Assembly (NCBI GenBank): GCA_039707655.1
Contig: CM077665.1
Location: forward strand, 308,760,486-308,824,485
DNA length: 64,000 nucleotides
Reading direction: 5' to 3'
DNA from: Elymus sibiricus
Lineage: Eukaryota > Streptophyta > Magnoliopsida > Poales > Poaceae
The notes below the pieces were generated by a model, which worked only from the letters and a program-made list of their open reading frames with translations, was not told the origin of the DNA and searched no databases. Below, one piece after another: positions 22,625-34,200 of this stretch. The position numbers were made by a program, and so were the translations under genes. How positions within the stretch are numbered: position 1 is the first letter of the stretch; the number at the start of each line of letters is the position of its first letter.

Positions 22625-25331
22625 TGTAACACCACTGGATCAGTGCTACAGTGATCCATGTAAATAAGCTACAGTGATGACCATGATCAGCAACAAATCT
22701 TTTTGCTAAATAGGATATGATCAAGTTGAAAGTCATATCTCATTTCAAATTCCAATTCAAATGGAATTTCAAACTTAAAGTGAAAATAAAAGCTGTTCAA
22801 ATTTGAAAAATAAAATGTTCATTAAATAGCAAATAATCCAGAGGCAATTATAAAATTGTAAGCAACATTTTATCAATTGGTTAAGTGCCTCTAAACAATT
22901 AAAACAGAGGCCAAATCATTACTTTGAATGCCCTTTTTGATTTCAGTTGTTTTCAAATAAATTCAAAAGGCCCCAAAACTTTTTATGCTACTGCCTAACA
23001 TTGCAAAGTAATGATTGGGCCAAACTCCATAATTTTCAAAGAGTATTTTGGTGTTGGTTTTAATTCAAAACAGAATTAAATAAAAGGAACAGAAAAATCC
23101 CACGAATCCGAATATGCCATCCATTCATCTGTCACATGCTCCTAGCATAGCAAAAATGGAACTTTTCCCCTCCGGATCGTTTGTCCGATAAATCCAAAGA
23201 CCCGGGAAATATCGTCAGATATTCTCCCGTTCTGTCTGTTACGTGCAGTACTGCGTTAGACTACCCCTAGCACTGTGTATTGCCATGTCATGCATCGTGT
23301 TGCATCTGTTGCTTGTATTTATTGTTTCTTCCCCCTCTTCTCTCCGGTAGCCTCCGAGACTGACGCCGCTGCCGAGTACGACTACGCCCCTGATGACCAG
23401 TCTTTTGCAGCAGAGCAACATGGCAAGCAAAACCCCCTTGATCATTCCGATATCACCTATTCTCTCTCCCTCATGCTTGCATTAGATTTTTCTAATGTAT
23501 TAGCTAGCTCCTATTTCTGATGCATAGCCTGATTTTGATAAACTGTTACCATACCTGCAATCATATCAACTACTTAGTATAGGTTGATCAATGAATCCCC
23601 TGTGACCCCCTTAGTCCCAGTTGCCCCTGCTTCTTCATCGATGACTCGACGACTCGAAGACTCAGTCAACCGACCGACAAGCCAGGCCCCTCACATCACC
23701 GCACCCCCCTTAGTTGTACGACTCTGCAGCGCTACTATCGAGTACCGAGGGTGACACCTCGTGAAGTACTCATGATGCTAGCTCTGTAGTGCAGCTAGTC
23801 GGTCATGGTTATCGAGGGTGATTCCTCCTTCACCACTCCCGACGATGACTCTGTCGTGCAACCCCTCAAGCGTAGACCATCGAGGGTGAATCCTCTCTGG
23901 TCACCTTGACGGTTACATTGAGTGGGATCCATTGAGGGTGATTCCTCAGGCTCCGTCTTGATGTTTTATACACACAGTTACTATGACCTGGTTACAGAAA
24001 CATGTTGGTGATGGGTCGGCCCTGAGGGGTACCCACGGTTTGGTGATGATGAGGCATGGGTCGACGGGACCACACTTCATGGGTCGCGCTTGCCCCGCAT
24101 TAATAAAATGCTAATGGGTTGGGTATTTGATCTGAGTTGGTCGTTTGACCTTTTACGCACCAAACCTTCACGTGGGAGAAGTTATGGGTACTCAGCGTCG
24201 TTGTATCAGCCGAAGCTCTTCGGACGTCAGCAATGGAGCGGCGCGCACCCGAGTGGCCTGGACGGTATAGCTCTTGGACTAGAGTGTGCTAGGGCTGACC
24301 TCGGCCGCCCACGCATCGTGCAGGAGCACAGAGGGCAAGTGGGCCCACGACCCCTATGTGCTTAGGATTTAGACCGGCGGGCTGGCCTCTCTGTTGAGCC
24401 TAGGTGGGGCGACGACGTGTTGATATCCCGAGGCCGGGCATTACGCAGGAAAGTGTGTCCGGCCGGAGGTGATCAAGCGTGTTGGAAATGCGGTGCACCC
24501 CTGCAGGGATGAATTCATCTATTCGAATAGCCGTGTCCATGGTAACAGGACGACTTGGAGTTGTACCTTGACCTGATATAACTAAAACTGTGGTTTACAT
24601 TGGAATGAATGTTGGCTCCAGGATTGCTTCCTCGCAGGGAGTTGAGGAAGAATCTCTGGGCGTGGTTACTTAATAAAATTTGTTACAATAATATTGCTAT
24701 ATATGAGATACCAGTCTACTCTCTTCTAATGCTGCAAGATGCTGAAGATGCTAGTCTTCGATAGGACTAGGCCTTCCCCCTCATTCCTGCTTTCTGTAGT
24801 CAGTCCAGATATAACCCCATTCCTTGATACTGATGCATACTTAGCATAGTTCTGATGTCAGTCTTGCGAGTACTTTGGATGAGTACTCACCGCTGCTTTG
24901 CATTCTCTTTCCCCCTCGATACGATTACCGCATTCAAATGACGGAGCTCAGGAGATGGAGTACGCCGGTGACGACTACTACACCACCGCTGGAGCCTACT
25001 ACTATGAGGAGAGTGCCGACGCTCAGGAGTAGTTAGGTTGGCTCCCAGGCAGGAGGCCTGGCCTCTTCCGATCCGCTGCTTATGTTTGTGCTAGCCTTCT
25101 TATGGCAAAACTTGTTTAACTTATGTCTGTACTCAGATATTATTTGCTTCCGCTGACTCGTGCTTGTCGAGCTTTGTATTCGAGCCCTCGAGGCCCCTGG
25201 CTTGTAATATGAAGCTGTATGACTTTAATTTGTGTCTAGTGTTTTGTTGTGATATCGATCAGTGAGTCACTAATCTTGGTCGTACGCATTGCATGTATGA
25301 TTAGCGTACGGTCGAAATTGGGGGCGTCACA
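22625..25331 (+). repeat. Chimeric LTR: G2 3' LTR start fused to G1 5' LTR end (2707 bp)
   Basis: Bases 22625 to about 23490 match G2's 5' LTR (TGTAACACCACTGG, then the CGAATCCGAATATGCC block). From about 23515 onward the sequence matches G1's 3' LTR instead, with diagnostic GAATCCCCTGTGACCCCCTTAG and CGTAGACCATCGAGGG. Relative to the G2 5' LTR, 1259 bp (14962-16220) are missing at 23090/23091, with a 2-bp CA overlap. Confidence 0.75.
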
Positions 25332-25333
25332 AG

Positions 25334-25347
25334 TTGGTATCAGAGCC
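25334..25347 (+). promoter_or_regulatory. G1 primer-binding site for initiator tRNA-Met
   Basis: TTGGTATCAGAGCC lies directly after CGTCACA, the LTR end. It is the standard chromovirus primer site. Confidence 0.9.
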
Positions 25348-25654
25348 GACTGCCTGTAGGTAGCCCCCTTTCCAACTCCTTGGCCGAAGTTGAGTCTAGT
25401 ACTTGAAAAACTTTTACTAACATAGTTGTGTGGCTTACGGGCCCACATCTCAATCAGGTGGTATTAGGATCTTTTATTCCTCATCTATACTCTGGGTTCT
25501 GATCTCTCTTCTCTTTCGGGTTAAAGATTTTGCTAACTATAACATTAGGCTCTCGTGATCACATCCACCGGAGATTTGTTTCGTCGACAATTGTTGTTCT
25601 TTGAAGTTATGATGCACACACTGTCATTTGACATCTCAAATCTTCTTGTTACAG

Positions 25655-26452
25655 ATGCGTCCCGCTAGGCAGGTCGTTCGCCTGACTTTGGCTCACGACA
25701 CGACTGGGTTCCCGGCCATTCTGATCAACCTCTTGATCAGGCTGGGATATCGCTGGTACCCCGAGTACACTGTTTACGAGGACTACCGCAAGTTCAACCA
25801 GGAATAGTATGAAGCTAAGATGGTTATCTGGGATCGACGGGACCTCTCCATCACTGAGCTGCACACCCTTCGTGGCATTGGAGTGACCGTTGAGATGGCA
25901 GTACAGGGTGCTGCTTATGCTGTTATTGTTCGTCTCCATGCAGCGAACCTCTGTTTGGAGGAGACGGCATACAGATACATCCCGTATGTTCCTGCTGGAG
26001 TGGATACTGCCGCCGACGCTAAGGTCTTGACCCCTTTCGCGCGGCAGCGCAACGACCGGTCCTACACTGCTGTCTGCACCCCCTACGTGAGTCGTCGTTA
26101 TGACCCACAGGTTCTGGTTCAGTACACTGAGGCACTAGATCGCACTGTCAGGGCTCTTAACGTCGAGTTGTACGCCACCCGTGCTCGTCTTTATCTGGCT
26201 ATGGAACAGTTGTTGCCAGCAGTCACTGCGGGGATGCATCCGGAGTACATTCTTCACCCGCGTCGGACTGAGTTTCCTCCAGGTCTTGAGTGGCCTGCGG
26301 TTGGAGGTCGTACTCCGGCACGTGGACCTGCGCTCCCGGTTGATCACCAGATTCTACATCAGGGTGTGCACGGGATGCAGAACCCTGCACCCAGGTTTCA
26401 CATTCAGGGCCACGTGCAGTTCTGCGGGTACTTTCGTTGTCCCCGATGTTGA
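25655..26452 (+). pseudogene. G1 upstream ORF between primer site and gag, one in-frame stop
   Basis: ATG 25655 opens MRPARQVVRL; TAG 25805-25807 interrupts after 50 codons, and the same frame continues to TGA at 26450-26452, 265 positions in all. Features seen are a Tyr/Trp-rich part (LGYRWYPEYTVYEDYRKF), a middle with ITELHTLRGIGVTVEMAVQ and a helical part ALDRTVRALNVELYATRARL. The last 15-20 residues look frameshifted. I recall similar ORFs ahead of gag in other Triticeae chromoviruses, but no domain name or function is known to me. It has no zinc knuckle or catalytic motif. It is a separate unit, since gag starts 270 bp later with its own ATG. Confidence 0.6.
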
Positions 26453-26720
26453 TGTAGCGTATCGCTATGCCTCGTTGTTGTATCCCTCTACCGCGTGCCT
26501 GCGTGCCGCCTAGTTGTCTAGGTTATTTTCATGCCGGACCTATCGTCTATTTTGTAACAGACTTATTGTTTGTAATAGACCTATGTAGGGATCTGTATGT
26601 TGAATTCGAACTACTATGTTAAATCTATTGCACCTCCTTCTTTGTGCAATTTACTTCATGAATGATTCATTGTTTTTGCAATTACCCAATGCTAAACTAC
26701 CACTGTTAAAATTTGACAGA

Positions 26721-29700
26721 ATGGTTAGGCCAGCTGGTCATGGTCGTGGTGCACCTGAACCACCACCGCCACCGGAATACATGGCTGGTATGATGCAGCA
26801 GTTTGAACTGAATCGCCAGTTTATGCAAGGGCTTATGGGCCAGTTCCTGAGGCCGAACATGAATCAGCAGCCAGCCCCGATGACTCTACATGACTTCATG
26901 CGTCTCAACCCTACGATCTACCGCAGCTCAACTTAGCCGCTTGACGCAGATGACTGGCTCCGTGACATCACTTATGAGCTGGAGTCTTCAGGCGCCCCAG
27001 TGGCTAACTATGTCACCTTTGCCTCGTACTTTCTGAAGGGGCCCGCTGCTCAATGGTGGGACAGTCACAGGCGCTCACAGCCTGTTGGAACAATCATCAC
27101 CTGGCCGGAGTTCCAAGCTGCGTTCCGTGCTCGCCACATTCCTCAGGGACTGACGGACAAGAAGAAGTGTGAGTTCCGCAATCTAGTCCAGGGCAACAAG
27201 ACTGTGGATGCTTATCAGCGGGAATTTCTGGACTTGTCTCACTATGCTGAAGAAGATGTTGCAACTGATGCTCGTAGGCAGGAGAAGTTCCGTGAAGGCC
27301 TCCACCCTGATATCAAACTGGCACTCCTTGTTCAGGACTTCGATAATTTCGCCATCTTGGTGAACAAGTCCATTCAAGTGGAAACAGGTCTGCAGGACTA
27401 CAAGGACAGCAGCAAGCGCAACCGTGACATGGGCTCATCTTCGGGTACATGTGCTCAGAAGCGCAAGATCTGGATCCCCCACAACATGTACCATGCACCG
27501 CCTCCTGCTCCAAGGCCGTCCTATGCTGCACCTCGTCTGCCTCCACCCCCACCTGGGCAGCCGAGTCTCCTAGCTCCGCCACCACGAGCTCCTGTTCCCC
27601 CTTCTCGTCCTGAGGATGGGCTGTGCTTCAAGTGTGGTCGTCCACGACACCGTGCTAGAGAATGCAGGCAGAATCAGAAACAACTTGCACTGCCTTCCAA
27701 CCAGCCCCGCAACAAGAATGACAGACTTAACAATGGTCGTGTTCAGGCTAACAACGTTGATATGTCTGAAGCTCAAGACCAGCCTGCTACTGTGATGGGT
27801 ACACTCCTTGTTAACTCCGTACTAGCTTCTGTATTGTTTGATACAGGAGCATCGCATTCTTTCATGTCTGAAGATTTTGCATACATGCATGGCATTATGT
27901 ACGAGGAGATGAACATTCCAATAGTGGTAAACACCCCCGCTGGCCAATGTCAAACCTCCATGGTTTGTCCAGATGTCCCCATTGAAATAGAAGGACTGGA
28001 ATTCCATGCTTCCAACATTATATTGAAGTCTTCCAAGATCGACCTTATTCTGGGAATGGATTGGTTGAAAGCACATACTGCTTCCGTCGTTTGTGCCACC
28101 AAAACTGTCCACCTTCTGCATCCTTCGAATGAGATAGTCAATTACCATGCTCATCTTGTTCGAGATGCTGAAGCCCAGCTATATGCCTTGAATGCATTAA
28201 ATGCGTCACCTCTTGAAGGGATTGAAAACATTCCAGTTGTCCGGGATTTCCAAGATGTTTTTCCGGAAGAACTTCCAAGGGTTCCCCCTGTAAGAGCTGT
28301 CGAGTTTGTCATCGACTTAGTGCCAGGCACCACCCCTATTGCTAAGCGGCCATATAAGATGCCTCCACATGAACTCCTTGAACTTAAACAAGAAATCAAT
28401 GATTCGCTTCGACAAGGGTTCATTCGTCCAAGTTCCTCTGCTTGGGGAGCACCTTCTCTCTTTGTTACGAAGAAAGATGGTACGAATCGATTGGTTCAAG
28501 ATTACCGTCCCATCAACCAGGCAACGATTCAAAACAAATATCCGCTCCCTCGGATCAACAATCTATATGATCAACTTGCTGGTTCGTCAGTGTTTTCCAA
28601 ACACGACTTGAGGTTGGGTTACCATCAGATCCGGGTACGTGAAGAGGATATTCCGAAGACTGCATTCGCTACTCGTTATGGTTCATACGAGTACACCGTC
28701 ATGTCCTTTGGCTTAACCAATGCCCCAGCAACCTTCTCTCGCCTGATGAACTATATATTCATGGATTACCTCGATAAATTCGTCATGGTTTATCTGGATG
28801 ATATCCTGGTTTACTCCAAGAATAATGAAGAGCATCCTGAACATCTTCGTCTTATACTGGAGAGGCTTCGAGAACATCAACTTTATGCAAAGTATTCAAA
28901 GTGTGAGTTATGGATGGACGAAGTAACCTACCTTGGTCATGTGATCTCCAAGGATGGTATTGCGGTCAACCCTGAACGAGTTCAGGCTATTCTTGACTGG
29001 ACTCCTCCGAAGAATGTCAAGCAAGTCAGAAGTTTTCTTGGACTCGCCAGCTATTGCCGTCGATTCGTCGAGAACTTCTCCAAGATTGCAAAGCCCTTAA
29101 CCAATTTGCTTCACAAAGGTGTTAAATATGAGTGGACAGAAAAATGTCAGGAGAGCTTCCAGGCACTTAAGGACAAGCTAATGTCTGCTCCAGTGCTTGC
29201 TCCTCCGGATACTCGCAAGGACTTCATCGTTTATTGTGACGCTTCGCGTCAGGGAATAGGTTGTGTCCTAATGCAAGAGCACAGAGTGGTTGCTTATGCA
29301 TCTCGTCAATTGCGTCCTCATGAAGAGAACTACCCAGTTCATGACCTTGAACTTGCTGCAGCAATTCACGCACTGAAAGAGTGGCGGCAATACCTTGTTG
29401 GTAATCGTTGCGAGATCTACACCGATCACCAAAGTCTGAAGTACCTGTTTACTCAACCAGATCTGAACCTCCGTCAACAGAGATGGATGGAGCGCATAGC
29501 AGACTACAATGTGGGTATTTCTTATACCCCAGGCAAGGCTAATGTAATGGCTGATGCCTTGAGCCGCAAGTCTTATTGCAATCACCTCCAGGTTCATAAG
29601 GTTCACCCCCTTCTTCAAGAAGAATTTCGCAAGCTGAATCTCCATATTGTTCCGCCTGGTGCACTCACTCCCCCCCCCTAAAGGGTCCTACAAAATGAAC

Positions 29701-31197
29701 CTCCACGTTGTTTCCTAGGGTTCTCTTAATACCCTGGTTGCTAAACCAGATCTAGTGGACGTCATCAGGTGGATCCAGAAGTGTGACAATGAAGTCGAGA
29801 GGATTAAACTCGATCTCGCAGAAGGAAAGCCCTCATCCTTCACTATTGCTGAGGATGGCGCTTTGTACTTCAAAGGCCGCCTAGTGGTACCGAGTAAGGA
29901 GGAAAACAATGATATGACTCAGGAGGTCATGAAGGAAGCACATGACACTCCGCTGTCTATTCATCCTGGTAGTACCAAGATGTACCAAGACATTCGTCAA
30001 AGATTCTGGTGGTCTAACATGAAGCAAGACATTGCTCGCTATGTTGCTGAATGTGATGTTTGCCGTCGTATCAAAGCAGAACATTAAAGGCCTGCCAGAA
30101 CTCTGCAACCTATTACGGTTCCTGAATGGAAATGGGACCATGTTGAAATGGACTTCGTCACTGGTTTTCCCAGATTGCAGAAAGGTAATGATGCTATTCT
30201 TGTCGTCATTGACCGACTGTCCAAAGTTGCACATTTTCTGGCTGTCAAGGAAACTATTACTGCTAGTCAGCTAGCAGATCTTTACATGTCCAGAGTTGTT
30301 TCACTCCACGGTATTCCACTAGTGATTAGTTCGGACCATGGCAGTTTATTCACTTCAAGATTCTGGGCAAGTTTCCAGGAAGCTATGGGAACTCATTTGT
30401 CCTTCAGCACCGCTTTTCACCCTCAATCCCAGGGACAAGTTGAAAGAGTCAATCAGATCCTCGAAGACATGCTTCGAGCTTGTGTCATTTCTTTCGGCAA
30501 GAAATGGGAGGAATCTCTCCCGTATGCTAAGTTCTCCTACAACAATAGCTATCAAGCAAGTCTGAAGATGGCTCCCTTTGAAGTATTATATGGACGTAAG
30601 TGTCGAACTCCTCTGAATTGGTCAGAAACTGGGGAACGTACACTTATCGGTCCAGATATTATCCAACATGCCGAAGATCAAGTCCGCATTATTCATGCAA
30701 ATCTGAAGGCTGCTCAGTCTCGTCAGAAGAGTCAGTATGACCGTCATCACAAAGATATGGTCTATCAACCTGGCGAAAAAGCTTATCTTTGAGTCACGCC
30801 ACTGAGAGGTACACACTGTTTTGGGATCAAGGGCAAGCTGGCTCCTCGATATATTGGTCCTTTCACTGTTCTCGAAAGGCGTGGTAAAGTGGCACATCAA
30901 CTGGAACTACTGCCAAACCTTTCTCAGGTTCACGATGTGTTCCATGTGTCACAGCTTCGTCGCTGCTTCAAGGATCCTATCCGAGAAGTGGATCATGATA
31001 TGCTTGAACTGCAACAAGACCTTTCTTACACAGAGCAACCAGTCCGCATTCTTGATGAAACTGAACGTCGGACTCATCAGAAGGTTACTAAGTTCTTCAA
31101 AGTACAGTGGGCAAATCACTCTGAAGATGAGGCTACTTGGGAACGCGAAGATCATCTTCGTGCAGAATACCCCGGGCTCTTTCCTTCTACTTCTTAA
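26721..31197 (+). pseudogene. G1 gag-pol polyprotein with chromodomain, broken
   Basis: One frame of about 1490 codons encodes, in order: Gag (MVRPAGHGRGAPE start; [13 protein letters not shown]), zinc knuckle [14 protein letters not shown], protease [12 protein letters not shown] with [10 protein letters not shown] and [10 protein letters not shown], RNase H ([26 protein letters not shown]), the integrase HHCC region (HPGSTKMYQDI to CDVCRRIK), the integrase catalytic Asp, Asp and Glu (EMDFVTG, ISSDHGSLF, GQVERVNQ), and a C-terminal chromodomain (KVQWANHSEDEATWEREDHL). That domain order and the chromodomain place it with Tekay/Del chromoviruses. Breaks are TAG 26934-26936, a frameshift in the nine-C run 29670-29678, TAG 29716-29718, TAA 30085-30087 and TGA 30790-30792. 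Catalytic motifs themselves are intact. Confidence 0.95.
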
Positions 31198-31232
31198 TTC
31201 TCGGGACGAGAATTCTTTTTAGTAGGGGAGAG
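31196..31232 (+). promoter_or_regulatory. G1 stop-codon hairpin and polypurine tract
   Basis: AATTCTCGGGACGAGAATT (31196-31214) is a perfect 8-bp-arm inverted repeat whose first bases lie in the TAA stop of pol (31195-31197). It is followed by AGTAGGGGAGAG, the polypurine tract that primes plus-strand DNA, right before the LTR at 31234. The same pair occurs in G2 at 22587-22624. Confidence 0.75.
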
Positions 31233-31233
31233 T

Positions 31234-34200
31234 TGTGACGCCCCGGATTTGTGCTACAGTAATCTCTGTGATTAAGCTACAGTAATCCCACGCTAATGAT
31301 GCCACGTCACCACGATTACTGTTGTTAATCTCGCGATGATTCAATCACGTGCGAATTCGAAATTCAAAACCAAGTCGGACGATAAAAGTTTTCAAATGTC
31401 AAAACAAAAATGTTCGGAGTGTGTCAAATATTACATAGGTAATTGTGTTGTATAAATCAGCATTTTTGAAAGTGTTTAAATTCACGGAATTAAAATAAAC
31501 AAAAATAAAAAAATAAAAATAAAACAAAAGCCCCCCCGTACCGGCCCAACCGGCCGGCCCACCCGCAGCCTGGCCGGCCCAAACGGCCCCCCCGGCCGCC
31601 ATACCCCCACCCCCACTTCCGCAAACCCTAAACCCCCGTCGCTCACTCCCCCCCCCCACCTCGGTCCCTTCCCCCCCGCTCCCGATCCAGATCGGATCGG
31701 GGCGTCCCCGCGACGCCCCACGCCACCCTGTCGCCGCCGGGCCTCCCCACCGGCGCCCCACGCCGCCTGCCGCCGTCCGTCACCGCCTCCTCGCCCTCCT
31801 CCCCGTCGGCCCCCCTCGACCACCTCGCCCCTCCCGGCGCCACCCCGCACCGCCAGCACCTCCCCGCCTTCTCCTCGCCGGTCGCCGTCGAGCCTCGCCG
31901 ACCCCGCCCCCCTGCAACCGCCGGTGAGCCCTACCGGGGCTCCTCCTTCCCCTCTCCTCCTGCCCCCCCACCGTCGCCGTTGCTGCCTCCTCTGGCCACG
32001 GCCCGCGCGCGCGCCCTCGCACGCACCGGCCCCCGCTCACCCCCTCTCGCGGCCACCACCTGCGTGTGCCCTGCCGCGTCCGGCCGCGCTGGCGCCCACC
32101 TCGCCGCGTGTCGGCCGCGCTCTCACCGCGTCCCCACGCCTGCCAGCGCGCGCTGCGCCCCGCCGATCCTACCGGTGCTCGTGCCGCCCACCGTTGCGCT
32201 CTGCCCCCCCCCCCCCCTGACTTTCCCCGCGGCTGGCCGCACCAGTGGCCGCGATGGGCCACTGCCATGTCCCCTCCCCCCCCCCCCCGCTCAATGACAA
32301 CGGGGGCCCACCCCCTAATGAACGTTTTAAATAAAAATAAATAAATAAATAAATAGTTAAATTAATTAATTAGTGAATTAATTAATTAGGTAATTAATTA
32401 ATTAATTAGATGATTCAGATTAAATAGATTAATTAATTAAACTATTAATTAATCTGTTAATTAATTAAATTAAACAGTATGACGGGTGGGTCCCACCTCA
32501 CTAATTAACCTGATTAAAAGTTAATTAAACATTGATTAAACTGTGTCACTGACATGTGGGACCCACTGGTCAGTTTGACCAGTCAACATGACTGTTGACT
32601 GCTGATGTCAGCATGACATCATGCTGATGTCATAAATGATTATTGAATTTAAATAATCTATTTTAATTTCAAAATATTAATAAAACTTTAAAAATTAATA
32701 TAAAATAATCTGTAAGTCAGATGAAAATAATTTATACATGAAAGTTGTTCAGAAAAATCCCACGGTTCCGAATACGCAGTCCGTTAGTTTGTCACATGCT
32801 CCTATCATAGCCAACATGGAACTTTTCCATCGATTTCGTCTGTCCGGTAGTAGCCCGAGACCCGGAAAATATCGTCAGATATTCTTCCGACCCGTCTGCG
32901 ACGTGTAATACTGCGTTAGTGCATGCCTAGCCCTGCATATTGCCATGTCATGCATCATGTTGCATCTGTGCTTTATATTTATTGTTTCTTCCCCCCTCTT
33001 CTCTCCGCTAGACCCCGAGACTGACGGTGGTGCCGGGTATGACTACACGTTGACGATCAGCCTTTTGCCGCAGAGCAGCAAGGCAAGCAAACCCCCCTTG
33101 AGCATTCCGATATCGCCCATTTCTTTCCCTCTCATTCTTGCATTAGTTTTGCTACTGTATTAGCTAACTCCTATTTCTGATGCATAGCCTGCTTTTGATA
33201 AACTGCTACCATACCTACAATCATATCAACTGCTTAGTATAGGTTGATCAATGAATCCCCTGTGACCCCCTTAGTCCCAGTTGCCCCTGCTTCTTCATCG
33301 ACGACTCGACGACTCGAAGACTCGGTCAACCGACCGACAAGCCAGGCCCCTCACATCACCGCACCCCCCTTAGTTGTACGACTCTGCAGCGCTACTATCG
33401 AGTACCGAGGGTGACACCTCGTGAAGTACTCATGATGCTAGCTCTGTAGTGCAGCTAGTCGGTCGTGGTTATCAAGGGTGATTCCTCCTTCACCACTCCC
33501 GATGATGACTCTGTCATGAAAACCCTCAAGCGTAGACCATCGAGGGTGAATCCTCTCTGGTCACCTTGACGGTTACATTGAGTGAGATCCATTGAGGGTG
33601 ATTCCTCAGGCTCCGTCTTGATGTTTTATACACACAGTTACTATGACCTGGTTACAGAAACATGTTGGTGATGGGTCGGCCCTGAGGGGTACCCACGGTT
33701 TGATGATGATGAGGCGTGGATGGGCAGGAGAGGCCCTTGCCACACATCCTCGAGACGGGGCGACGGGACCGCACTTGATGGGTCGAGCTTGCCTCGCATT
33801 AATAAAATGCTAATGGGTTGGGTATTTGATCTGAGTTGGTCGTTTGACCTTTTACGCACCAAACCTTCACGTGGGAGAAGTTATGGGTACTCGGTGTCGT
33901 TGTATCAGCCGAAGCTCTTCGGACGTCAGCAATGGAGCGGCGCGCGCCCGAGTGGCCTGGACGGTATAGCTCTTGGACTAGAGTGTGCTAGGGCTGACCT
34001 CGGCCGCCCACGCATCGTGCAGGAGCGCACAGGGCAAGTGGGCCCACGACCCCTGTGTGCTTAGGATGTAGACCGGCTGGCTGGCCTCTCTGTTGAGCCT
34101 AGGTGGGGCGACGACGTGTTGATATCCCGAGGCTGGGCATTACCCAGGAAAGTGTGTCCGGCCGGAGGTGATCAAGCGTGTTGGAAATGCGGTGCACCCC

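Larger units (their letters stand above)
14495..23500 (+). mobile_element. G2: coding-poor chromovirus-related LTR element nested in the G1 5' LTR
   Basis: It starts TGTAACACCCCTGG at 14495. The 5' LTR is 14495-18526, the primer site follows at 18529, the interior is 18527-22624, and the 3' LTR starts at 22625. The right boundary is set near 23500, where the sequence switches from G2-like to G1-like; the true 3' end of G2 has been lost. The interior has no recognisable gag or pol, so G2 is a large retrotransposon derivative that would depend on a partner. It keeps G1-type primer site, pre-LTR hairpin, polypurine tract and LTR tail. Confidence 0.8.

Noticed and set aside
25334..25347. tRNA-like sequence TGGTATCAGAGCC
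   Set aside because: It is a primer-binding site complementary to tRNA-Met, not a tRNA gene; no cloverleaf around it. The same holds for the tRNA-Asp-like sites.
31399..32344. Open frames up to 162 codons in the GC-rich part of the G1 3' LTR
   Set aside because: Same reason: low-complexity Gly/Arg or Pro/Ala on both strands, not alignable by eye with the G2 LTR frames.
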